Assembly: GCA_035496935.1 (NCBI GenBank)
Contig: DATJED010000023.1
Coordinates: 248,001-312,000, forward strand
Direction of reading: 5' to 3'
Length of the DNA: 64,000 nucleotides
Source of the DNA: Pseudopedobacter sp035496935
Lineage (GTDB): Bacteria; Bacteroidota; Bacteroidia; Sphingobacteriales; Sphingobacteriaceae
Shown: piece by piece, positions 51,891-59,624 of the stretch
How the letters are laid out: every line of letters starts with the position of its first letter
Position numbering within the stretch: the stretch's first letter is position 1
Program-made: the position numbers and the translations under genes
Notes under the pieces: generated by a model
What the model was told of the DNA's origin: nothing
The model's input: only the letters and a program-made list of their open reading frames with translations
Databases searched by the model: none

Positions 51891-52862
51891 TTGAACGAGC
51901 TGAAAATTACGTTAGAAACAGTGAACCCTGCGGTGCTGTGGGGACCAAATAATGAGTATTTTGAGTTAATAAGGCGTTCTTTTCCAAAACTTAAAGTAGT
52001 TGCCCGCGGTAATGAGGTGAAAGTTTTAGGCGACGAACAGGAAATAATTCATTTTAACACCAAGCTTACGGCGATTATCAATCACCTGGATAAATATCAA
52101 AATTTGTCAACCAATGATATTGAATCCATCTTAGGAGAACACGCAAGACCAATCATCAAATCAGAAACTGCGGAAGGAGCAGCAGCTGAACCTGCATCTT
52201 CATCCGAAGTAATTGTTTTTGGCCCTAACGGGATTATGGTAAAAGCCCGTACTGACAATCAGCGCAGAATGGTGGGCAGTATTGTTAAAAACGATGTGCT
52301 TTTCGCGATAGGTCCCGCTGGTACAGGTAAAACTTACACGGCCGTTGCCTTAGCGGTAAGGGCATTGAAAAACAAAGAAATTAAACGGATTATCTTAACT
52401 CGCCCTGCGGTTGAAGCAGGGGAGAACCTGGGCTTTTTGCCAGGTGATATGAAAGAAAAGATTGACCCTTATTTACGTCCTTTATATGATGCATTGGACG
52501 ATATGATTCCGGCAGATAAGCTAAAGCTGTATCTGGAGAACAGGACTATTGAAATTGCACCTTTAGCCTTTATGCGTGGACGTACTTTAGATAACTGTTT
52601 TGTTATTTTGGATGAAGCGCAAAACGCGACGGATATGCAGTTGAAAATGTTTTTAACACGTATGGGTCCTTCGGCTAAATTTATAGTAACCGGCGACGTT
52701 ACACAGGTAGATTTACCAAAAAAACAGATGTCGGGTTTGTTTAATGCACTTCGTATTTTAGATGGTATTAAAGGAATTGATGTGATTTATTTAAGTGGTA
52801 AAGATGTGGTGCGCCACAAATTAGTAGTTAAAATATTAGAGGCTTACGGGGATATTCAGTAA
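51891..52862 (+). CDS. phoH: PhoH family ATPase
   Basis: 323 residues. A small N-terminal region precedes the P-loop NTPase domain: Walker A GPAGTGKT (near 140), RPAVEAGENLGFLPGD, Walker B VILDEAQNAT, and TGDVTQVDLP. Members are phosphate-starvation-linked or RNA-associated ATPases. Start: TTG at 51891 gives MNELKITLETVNPAVLWGP, and no in-frame ATG exists before this conserved stretch. The stop lies at the edge of the heptamer array. Confidence 0.92.
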   Translation: MNELKITLETVNPAVLWGPNNEYFELIRRSFPKLKVVARGNEVKVLGDEQEIIHFNTKLTAIINHLDKYQNLSTNDIESILGEHARPIIKSETAEGAAAEPASSSEVIVFGPNGIMVKARTDNQRRMVGSIVKNDVLFAIGPAGTGKTYTAVALAVRALKNKEIKRIILTRPAVEAGENLGFLPGDMKEKIDPYLRPLYDALDDMIPADKLKLYLENRTIEIAPLAFMRGRTLDNCFVILDEAQNATDMQLKMFLTRMGPSAKFIVTGDVTQVDLPKKQMSGLFNALRILDGIKGIDVIYLSGKDVVRHKLVVKILEAYGDIQ

Positions 52863-52961
52863 GTTAAAAGTTTAAGGTCAAAAGTTTAAAGTGAAAAACG
52901 GATTTTGAGGGTAGAAATTTGAAGCCTTAGCTTTTTACTTTTTACTTTCAACTTTCAACTC
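52861..52961. repeat. inverted arms of tandem heptamers, consensus ARGTNNA
   Basis: Left arm 52861-52895: AAGTTAA, AAGTTTA, AGGTCAA, AAGTTTA, AAGTGAA. Right arm 52927-52961: TTAGCTT, TTTACTT, TTTACTT, TCAACTT, TCAACTC, the reverse-complement form. The array starts at the phoH stop codon and ends 7 bases before purC. Confidence 0.75.
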
Positions 52962-52968
52962 CATAAAA

Positions 52969-53913
52969 ATGCAAGCAATAAAAGAAACAAATTTCAATCT
53001 CCCTCGACAAACGGGGTTTTATAAAGGTAAAGTTAGAGACGTTTACACCATCGATAATAAATATTTGGTAATGGTGGTAAGCGATAGAATTTCGGCTTTC
53101 GATGTGGTTTTGCCAGAAGCTATTCCTTATAAAGGACAGGTTTTAAATCAAATTGCGGCGATATTTTTAGAAGCTACAAAAGATATTGTGCCAAATTGGG
53201 TGGTAACAGTGCCAGATCCAAGCGTAACAATTGGTAAAATATGCGAGCCGTTTAAAGTTGAAATGGTGATTAGAGGATATTTAGCTGGCCATGCGGCTCG
53301 CGAATATGCATCGGGTAAAAGAGAAATTTGTGGCGTTAAACTCCCTGAAGGCTTAAAAGAAAACGATAAACTGCCAGAACCCATTATTACACCAACCACC
53401 AAAGCTGCTGTTGGACACGATGAAGATATTTCCAGAGAAGCTATTTTGGCTAAAGGTATTGTTAGCGAAGAAGATTATCTGAAATTGGAAAATTACACTA
53501 GGGCGCTGTACCAAAGAGGAACGGAAATAGCGGCAGAAAGAGGTTTGATTTTAGTAGATACAAAATACGAATTCGGGAAAGTTGATAATGTTATTTATTT
53601 GATTGATGAAATCCATACACCAGATTCTTCAAGGTATTTTTACAAAGACAGCTACCAAGATTTGCAGGATAAAGGCGAGCCCCAAAAACAACTTTCAAAA
53701 GAATTTGTGCGTCAATGGTTAATTGAAAACGGTTTTCAAGGAAAAGAGGGGCAACAAGTGCCGGTGATGGATGCAGAAAGAGTTGCTTCTATATCTGAAA
53801 GGTATATAGAACTTTATGAGAAAATTACCGGTAAAATGTTTGAAAAGCAAGATGCCGATAATATTTATACACGAGTAGAAGAGAATATCTTAACGGCTTT
53901 GGAAGGGCTGTAA
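52969..53913 (+). CDS. purC: phosphoribosylaminoimidazole-succinocarboxamide synthase
   Basis: 314 residues, the long form of SAICAR synthase. It starts GKVRDVYTIDNKYLVMVVSDRISAFDVVLPEAIPYKG and contains VEMVIRGYLAGHAAREYASG, GIVSEEDYLKLENYTRAL, LVDTKYEFG and IDEIHTPDSSRYF, all family signatures. It ligates aspartate to CAIR in de novo purine synthesis. It is separated from phoH by the heptamer array. Confidence 0.96.
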   Translation: MQAIKETNFNLPRQTGFYKGKVRDVYTIDNKYLVMVVSDRISAFDVVLPEAIPYKGQVLNQIAAIFLEATKDIVPNWVVTVPDPSVTIGKICEPFKVEMVIRGYLAGHAAREYASGKREICGVKLPEGLKENDKLPEPIITPTTKAAVGHDEDISREAILAKGIVSEEDYLKLENYTRALYQRGTEIAAERGLILVDTKYEFGKVDNVIYLIDEIHTPDSSRYFYKDSYQDLQDKGEPQKQLSKEFVRQWLIENGFQGKEGQQVPVMDAERVASISERYIELYEKITGKMFEKQDADNIYTRVEENILTALEGL

Positions 53914-53968
53914 TTATTATGTTTTTTTTTAAAAGAAATTAACCTAACTTAGACAATTAAGTTGCAAT

Positions 53969-54343
53969 ATGAAATTTACTGTAGATAAACACGAGAAATA
54001 TATCCTGCTTAAGTTGGAAGAAACGAAGCTGAATTCCCTGGTTTCGCCCAAATTAAAGTCGGAATTAATTTTAACAAATACCGAAGGACAACGCAATATA
54101 ATTTTAGATATGTCTGAGGTTAAATACGCCGATTCTAGCGGTTTAAGCAGTCTTTTGGTAGGTCATCGCTTATGCAAAAATGCCGAAGGCGTATTTATTT
54201 TAACCGGAATTAATGAAGCTGTTTCAAGGTTGGTTACTATATCTCAATTAGATAATGTAATTACTATTGTTCCAAGTGTTGAAGAAGCAATTGATCTTAT
54301 TTTTATGGAAGAGATCGAAAAGGAATTAAAAAAAGAGAGCTAG
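53969..54343 (+). CDS. STAS-domain anti-sigma factor antagonist
   Basis: 124 residues. A single STAS domain with IILDMSEVKYADSSGLSSLLVGH, where the phosphorylatable serine is the first or second Ser of DSSG, as in SpoIIAA/RsbV. The C-terminus is acidic/basic (MEEIEKELKKES). It probably regulates an anti-sigma factor or another partner by phosphorylation. No anti-sigma kinase gene is nearby. It precedes rnz by 38 bases. Confidence 0.9.
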   Translation: MKFTVDKHEKYILLKLEETKLNSLVSPKLKSELILTNTEGQRNIILDMSEVKYADSSGLSSLLVGHRLCKNAEGVFILTGINEAVSRLVTISQLDNVITIVPSVEEAIDLIFMEEIEKELKKES

Positions 54344-54381
54344 TAGGAGCAAATCCTATCTCCGAAAACATATCCGGACAG

Positions 54382-55293
54382 ATGAAATTTGAGGTAACGA
54401 TTTTGGGCAGTAGTTCGGCAACACCTATTTATCATAGAAACCCTACTTCTCAGATACTAAATATTAACGAAAAGCTAATGATGATTGATTGCGGTGAAGG
54501 CACTCAACAGCAAATGCTTCGTTATGGAATAAGGTATCACAAAATCGAACATATTTTCATCAGCCATTTACATGGCGATCATTTTTTTGGACTGGTTGGG
54601 CTTATTTCGTCCATGCATTTAAATGGAAGAACCAAACCTCTGTATTTATATGCTCCTTCAGAAATTAAAGAAATTCTAGAACTTCAGTTCAAACATTCTG
54701 GCACAACCATTAAATTCCCGATAGAATATCACTTTACGCAAGCTAAAAAACGGGAAATTATTTTGGATACCAATGATTTAACTGTTGAAACCATTGTGTT
54801 AAATCATAGAATCCCTTGCACAGGTTTTATTTTTAAAGAAAAAGAACGGCTCCGCAAAATCGATAAGGTAAAAGCTGAAGAATTGAAAATTCCGCAACAA
54901 TATTATGCACTTTTAAAGAAGGGCATCGATTTTATTGACGAAAATGGCGTAAAACACCAAGCCGTAGATTTAACTTTAGATCCGGATGAGCCAAAAACTT
55001 ATGCTTATTGTTCGGATACGGTTGCAGACGGTTCGTACGATGCCGATTTAGAAAACGTTGACACGCTTTATCATGAGTCAACATTTATGCATGATATGGT
55101 GGACAGGGCGAAAGAAACTTTTCATACTACTTCTTACGAAGTTGCAAAACTTGCCAAAGAAAAGAACGTAAAAAAACTGTTGATCGGTCATTTCTCTGCC
55201 CGTTACCGCGATTTGGCACCTATGCTGTTAGAAGCCCGAGAGGTTTTTCCTAATACTTATCTGGCGCAAGAGGGCGAAACTTTTATGATTTAA
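54382..55293 (+). CDS. rnz: ribonuclease Z
   Basis: 303 residues. Zinc ligands H62/H64/D66/H67 in SHLHGDH, and CSDTVADGSY, YHESTFMHD and LIGHFSARY hold the remaining His/Asp ligands. The flexible arm lies around the PCTGFIFKEKERLRKI stretch. It removes 3' trailers from tRNA precursors. Downstream of the STAS gene, possibly co-transcribed. Confidence 0.95.
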   Translation: MKFEVTILGSSSATPIYHRNPTSQILNINEKLMMIDCGEGTQQQMLRYGIRYHKIEHIFISHLHGDHFFGLVGLISSMHLNGRTKPLYLYAPSEIKEILELQFKHSGTTIKFPIEYHFTQAKKREIILDTNDLTVETIVLNHRIPCTGFIFKEKERLRKIDKVKAEELKIPQQYYALLKKGIDFIDENGVKHQAVDLTLDPDEPKTYAYCSDTVADGSYDADLENVDTLYHESTFMHDMVDRAKETFHTTSYEVAKLAKEKNVKKLLIGHFSARYRDLAPMLLEAREVFPNTYLAQEGETFMI

Positions 55294-55320
55294 CCTTAAA
55301 ACTTTCCACGTTCACCTCGA

Positions 55321-55336
55321 TCCGCCAGCTGACGGA
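55321..55336. repeat. near-palindromic GC-rich motif, REP-like
   Basis: TCCGCCAGCTGACGGA differs from its own reverse complement at one symmetric pair (14 of 16 bases match). It sits in a locally GC-rich patch within an AT-rich 182-base gap. Confidence 0.3.
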
Positions 55337-55423
55337 CTGCAAATTTCTTGCACCATCCCAAAGTTCTGCCCAGTGGCCAACATATTATTCCCTTTTCATT
55401 CCATATAATATAAAGCTTTTAGC

Positions 55424-55431
55424 TATTTTTG
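55424..55431 (+). promoter_or_regulatory. -7 element upstream of lysC
   Basis: TATTTTTG matches TAnnTTTG exactly and lies 45 bases before the lysC ATG. No convincing TTG is found at the -33 position, so it is a weak prediction. Confidence 0.35.
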
Positions 55432-55475
55432 CCCGCGTTAAAAACAATAAAAATTAAGATTTATCACATTAAATA

Positions 55476-56789
55476 ATGAAAGTTTTAAAATTTGGAGGGA
55501 CATCTGTAGGTAGTCCAGAGCGGATGAAAAAATTGTTGGACATTATTAATCCAACAGAAAGACAGATTGTGGTGTTATCAGCTGTTTCGGGCACAACCAA
55601 TAACTTGGTCGAAATATCTCAGGCATTTTTAGCCTCGGATAAACAGAAAGCTAATGACTTAATTAAAACGCTAAAAGATAAATACGAAGTTTTTATAAAG
55701 GAATTGTTAAATAATCCCGAGTTTTTAGCTCAAGGAAAAGAAGTTATTGATTATCATTTTGATATTCTTTATGCTTTTTCAAATGATTTGTTTACTGCCG
55801 TTGAAGAAAAAGTTGTTTTGGCTCAGGGCGAGTTACTGTCAACAACGCTTTATCATATCTATTTAAAAGAAATCGGTGTACCATCGGTGTTGTTGCCAGC
55901 GCTTGATTTTATGAAAATTGATGAAGACAACGAGCCGATTGTAGACTACATTACCGAACATCTACAGCCAATGTTGGATAAATCAAAAGACATTAATCTT
56001 TTTATTACCCAAGGTTTTATTTGCAGAAACTCTTTTGGTGAGATTGACAATTTGAGAAGAGGTGGAAGCGATTATACCGCGTCTTTAATTGGAGCCGGTA
56101 TAAAAGCAGAAGAAGTGCAAATTTGGACGGATATTGACGGTATGCACAACAACGATCCGCGGATTGTAAAAGGCACTAAACCAATTGCCCGTTTATCTTT
56201 TGATGAAGCTGCGGAATTAGCCTATTTCGGAGCGAAAATTCTGCATCCGCAGTCGGTTTTCCCTGCTCAAAAATATAAGATTCCAGTAAGATTATTAAAT
56301 ACCATGGAGCCACAAGCTTTCGGTACTTTAATTTCTGCGGATAGCGAAAAAGGAAAAATAAAATCCATCGCTGCTAAAGACGGAATCACCGCTATAAAAA
56401 TACAGAGTAGCCGTATGTTGTTGGCCTATGGTTTTTTACGCAGAGTTTTTGAAGTTTTCGAGCGTTACAAAACCCCGATTGATATGATTACCACTTCTGA
56501 AGTAGCGGTTTCTGTAACTATTGATGATACCCGCTACTTAGGTGAAATTACCAAAGAATTAAGCGATTTCGGTATTGTTGAGGTTGACGTTAACCAATCA
56601 ATTATTTGTGTTGTGGGTGATTTAGGCGCAAGTTCGCATGGTTTTGCTTCGCGTGTTTTCGAATCTTTAAAACACATTCCGTTACGCATGATTTCTTACG
56701 GCGGAAGTAATTATAACATTTCTTTTTTGGTGAAAACCGATGATAAAGTAGAAACTTTAAGAAGCTTACACAACCGTTTATTTGAATAA
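55476..56789 (+). CDS. lysC: aspartate kinase
   Basis: 437 residues. The kinase domain opens KFGGTSVGSPERM, with RGGSDYTASLIGAG and the EVQIWTDIDGMHNNDPRIV region. The two ACT domains at the C-terminus (from about 310) suggest feedback inhibition by lysine or threonine. It makes aspartyl phosphate, the first step to lysine, methionine and threonine. lysA follows 2 bases after its stop. Confidence 0.94.
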   Translation: MKVLKFGGTSVGSPERMKKLLDIINPTERQIVVLSAVSGTTNNLVEISQAFLASDKQKANDLIKTLKDKYEVFIKELLNNPEFLAQGKEVIDYHFDILYAFSNDLFTAVEEKVVLAQGELLSTTLYHIYLKEIGVPSVLLPALDFMKIDEDNEPIVDYITEHLQPMLDKSKDINLFITQGFICRNSFGEIDNLRRGGSDYTASLIGAGIKAEEVQIWTDIDGMHNNDPRIVKGTKPIARLSFDEAAELAYFGAKILHPQSVFPAQKYKIPVRLLNTMEPQAFGTLISADSEKGKIKSIAAKDGITAIKIQSSRMLLAYGFLRRVFEVFERYKTPIDMITTSEVAVSVTIDDTRYLGEITKELSDFGIVEVDVNQSIICVVGDLGASSHGFASRVFESLKHIPLRMISYGGSNYNISFLVKTDDKVETLRSLHNRLFE

Positions 56790-56791
56790 GA

Positions 56792-57961
56792 ATGACAAAA
56801 ATGTTTAACCAAAAAGTTGTTGATTCTTTTCAAAATCAGGAAACTCCATTTTATTATTACGATTTGGCGCTACTAAAACGCACTTTAAAAGAATGCGCAG
56901 AAGCATCAAGTCCGTATAATTACCACATACATTTTGCGCTAAAAGCTAATTTTAACGATAAGGTTTTGGCAACTATTAAAACGCAAGGTTTCGGTGCCGA
57001 TTGCGTTTCTGGTGGAGAGGTGAAGAAAGCTATTGAAACTGGATTTGCACCGGAACAAGTTGTTTTCGCGGGCGTAGGTAAGTCCGACAGGGAAATCAAT
57101 TACGCCTTAGATCAGGATATTTTTGCTTTTAATGTAGAATCTATTCAAGAGCTGGAGGTAATTAACGAACTGGCGAAAGCAAAGGGAAAAACGGCTAAAG
57201 TTGCCATCAGAATTAATCCGAATGTTGATGCGCATACGCACCATTACATTACCACGGGCTTAGATGAAAACAAGTTTGGCATAAACTCTTGGGATTTACC
57301 GGCAGTTGCCGAAACCCTTAAAAAGTCGGAAAACCTGAGCTTTTTAGGCATCCATTTTCATGTGGGTTCGCAAATTTTAGACATGAACGTTTTTAAAAGT
57401 TTATGTGTGAAAGTGAACGAAATGCAAGCTTGGTTTGAAGAACGAGGAATGCCGGTAAAAGTATTAAATGTTGGCGGTGGCTTAGGTGTAGATTATCACA
57501 ATCCAGATGAAAACCCGGTTTCGGACTTTAAAGCTTATTTTAAAATTTTCGCTGATTTTTTAACCGTAAAACCCCATCAAGAGGTTCATTTTGAATTAGG
57601 AAGAGCTTTGGTTGCGCAATGTAGTAGTTTGGTTTCTAAGGTTTTATATGTTAAAAACGGAATAAAAAAGAATTTTGCGGTTTTAGATGCAGGAATGACG
57701 GAACTGATGCGTCCTGCGTTGTATCAGGCCTATCACAAAATTGAAAATATCAGCAAAATAGCTAATTCTGGCGAAGCCGTTTCTTACGATGTGGTCGGTC
57801 CAATCTGCGAATCGTCAGACTGTTTTGGTAAGGATGTGGCAATGCCAGAAACTAAACGAGGAGATTTAATAGCACTAAGAACAGCAGGCGCTTATGGCGA
57901 AGTTATGGCCTCGGCTTATAATTTACGGCCAGATATCAGACACGTTTTTTCGGAAAGTTAA
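56792..57961 (+). CDS. lysA: diaminopimelate decarboxylase
   Basis: 389 residues. Fold III PLP enzyme: the Lys Schiff base is in HFALKANFND, GGEVKKA and HVGSQILD follow, then NVGGGLGVDY and C-terminal GPICESSDCFGKD with the catalytic Cys. It decarboxylates meso-diaminopimelate to lysine, and its pairing with lysC places it in a lysine operon. Confidence 0.95.
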   Translation: MTKMFNQKVVDSFQNQETPFYYYDLALLKRTLKECAEASSPYNYHIHFALKANFNDKVLATIKTQGFGADCVSGGEVKKAIETGFAPEQVVFAGVGKSDREINYALDQDIFAFNVESIQELEVINELAKAKGKTAKVAIRINPNVDAHTHHYITTGLDENKFGINSWDLPAVAETLKKSENLSFLGIHFHVGSQILDMNVFKSLCVKVNEMQAWFEERGMPVKVLNVGGGLGVDYHNPDENPVSDFKAYFKIFADFLTVKPHQEVHFELGRALVAQCSSLVSKVLYVKNGIKKNFAVLDAGMTELMRPALYQAYHKIENISKIANSGEAVSYDVVGPICESSDCFGKDVAMPETKRGDLIALRTAGAYGEVMASAYNLRPDIRHVFSES

Positions 57962-57981
57962 TGTTTCATAAAATATAGCAG

Positions 57982-58010
57982 AAACCCGATTTAATCGGGT
58001 TTTTGTTTTT
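57982..58010 (+). terminator. Rho-independent terminator of lysC-lysA
   Basis: A 9-bp stem (AAACCCGAT at 57982-57990 with its complement at 57994-58002) with TTA loop, followed by a T-rich tail. Confidence 0.85.
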
Positions 58011-58019
58011 TAGTGAGAT

Positions 58020-58682
58020 TTAGATCTCAAAATTTAATACGGCGGACAGAAACAGGTTGTGGCTTGCATTATGCGTAAAGTCAGAAAGGCGGTATTGTGG
58101 CCCCGCTTCTAACTGAAAAGATTTGGAAAAATGCCATTCTGCAAAAATAGCCAACCTTTCCTCGTACTCAGGTTTTGTTTGCGAGCATAATGCAACCATT
58201 GCCTCGTTTAATACAGAAAGATTATCGCTGAATGGTTTTGTAGGGAAGGTAAGCTTTGTTTGGTAACGCAAACGGTATTTTGTAAGTGAGGTATAAATGC
58301 GTTCTTCTGTGCGTACCCGGTGTTTTATAATCGAAGCAGCTGTGTTTTTCCACTCATATTGTTGCATCAAACGCAGTTCGTTTTCATGATTTTTATCACT
58401 TTCAAACCGATAGCTCAAGCCAAAACCCAATTGATGATTTTCTTTGAGTTCAAATTTGGTGAAATGAGCCAACTCTAAATGTTTCAACCGTAAATCGCTC
58501 TCGTCATTCTCATAAATGAAATTACGGTCTTCTAAAGCAAAACTTTGGTGAATTTTTTTTGTTAGAGCGTACTTTATGGTTGCCGCCGGCATTAGATATG
58601 CAGTAAATTTATTTTGTGCAAAAGTGAATTTGACCGATGCGCCAAATACAATAACCATTAATAATAACTTGGTGAATTTCAT
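58020..58682 (-). CDS. DUF2490-type outer-membrane protein
   Basis: 220 residues from the ATG at 58682 (an upstream ATG at 58730 would add 16 residues ahead of the signal peptide). Signal peptide MKFTKLLLMVIVFGASVKFTFAQ, then alternating beta strands with Trp/Tyr/Arg-rich ends and a C-terminal aromatic strand (NLFLSAVLNFEI). Resembles the DUF2490 beta-barrel family; function unknown. Confidence 0.82.
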   Translation of the reverse strand: MKFTKLLLMVIVFGASVKFTFAQNKFTAYLMPAATIKYALTKKIHQSFALEDRNFIYENDESDLRLKHLELAHFTKFELKENHQLGFGLSYRFESDKNHENELRLMQQYEWKNTAASIIKHRVRTEERIYTSLTKYRLRYQTKLTFPTKPFSDNLSVLNEAMVALCSQTKPEYEERLAIFAEWHFSKSFQLEAGPQYRLSDFTHNASHNLFLSAVLNFEI

Positions 58683-58778
58683 TTTTAGATTACTACCGTG
58701 ACAACCAATTTTAGGTCTATTAGGTCGCAAATTAAATGAAATTAATTCTAAAAGTTAACATTTAATTAACATTGGATG

Positions 58779-59426
58779 TCAGCTCAAAATCTCAGCAATT
58801 TCCTCATAACCTTTTTCTTTAGCTAAATCGGCCGCCAATTTCCCGCCTTCCATTCTGGTATCGACACTAGCGCCGTTTTCCAATAAAAGAATAATAAGTT
58901 CAACATTACCGTTTTGCGCTGCGGAATGCAAAGGCGTTAAACCCGATTGTTGCGTAATGTTAACCTCTGCTCCGTTTTCAAGCAGCATTTTGCTAATATT
59001 TACAAAGTTTCCGGCAACGGCAGAATGCAATGGAAACACATTGAAACCGTTTTTTGAAGGTAAATTTACTTCCGCACCTTTTAGCACCAAATATCGGGCA
59101 ACTTCCTCTTTGCCGAAGTAGCAAGAAAGCCCAAGAGCAGTAAATCCGTCTTCAGAAAAATTATTAATACTTTCCGGGTCTTGATAAATCTGATGTGCAA
59201 CTTCATCAAATTTTCCCACAGATGCGGCCTCAAACAAGGAAATCTGTTTCACAAATTCCAAGATAACCGATGTAGCTTCTGGCTTGTTAAAAAAACAAGA
59301 GAGCATCAAAGGCGAGACCGAATGGCTGGTGCTTGCGTTTATTAACGAATGATTCGCTAAAAGCAGTTTCCTTATTCCGTCTTCATCATTGTTAATAATC
59401 AACTCTTCTAATAAAGCTTGCTGCAT
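58779..59426 (-). CDS. ankyrin-repeat protein
   Basis: 215 residues without a signal peptide. Ankyrin units are seen as TALGLSCYFGKEEVARYLVLKGAEVN, PLHSAVAGNFVNISKMLLENGAEVN and PLHSAAQNGNVELIILLLENGASVD, with looser repeats before and after. Likely a cytosolic protein-protein contact module. It is divergent from ftsK across 198 bases. Confidence 0.88.
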   Translation of the reverse strand: MQQALLEELIINNDEDGIRKLLLANHSLINASTSHSVSPLMLSCFFNKPEATSVILEFVKQISLFEAASVGKFDEVAHQIYQDPESINNFSEDGFTALGLSCYFGKEEVARYLVLKGAEVNLPSKNGFNVFPLHSAVAGNFVNISKMLLENGAEVNITQQSGLTPLHSAAQNGNVELIILLLENGASVDTRMEGGKLAADLAKEKGYEEIAEILS

Positions 59427-59604
59427 TTCCGTGGTTTAAGAAAGTAATATTATAAATAAATTACAATTCAAAAAAATATATTACTGTTTTTAGCTTAAAA
59501 CTTGTGCAAAACCATTTTTTAATTGTAAAATGCATTTGCTAAAATGTATAGGCCATATTTTTTTTAATTAGCAAATTATTGTTAGCAAAGCCTAATCATT
59601 AAAT

Positions 59605-59612
59605 TATATTTG
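59605..59612 (+). promoter_or_regulatory. -7 element upstream of ftsK
   Basis: TATATTTG matches TAnnTTTG exactly, 12 bases before the ATG. A TTG at 59579-59581 lies 23 bases upstream, a little long for the usual spacing. Confidence 0.4.
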
Positions 59613-59624
59613 TTGTGAAAATAC

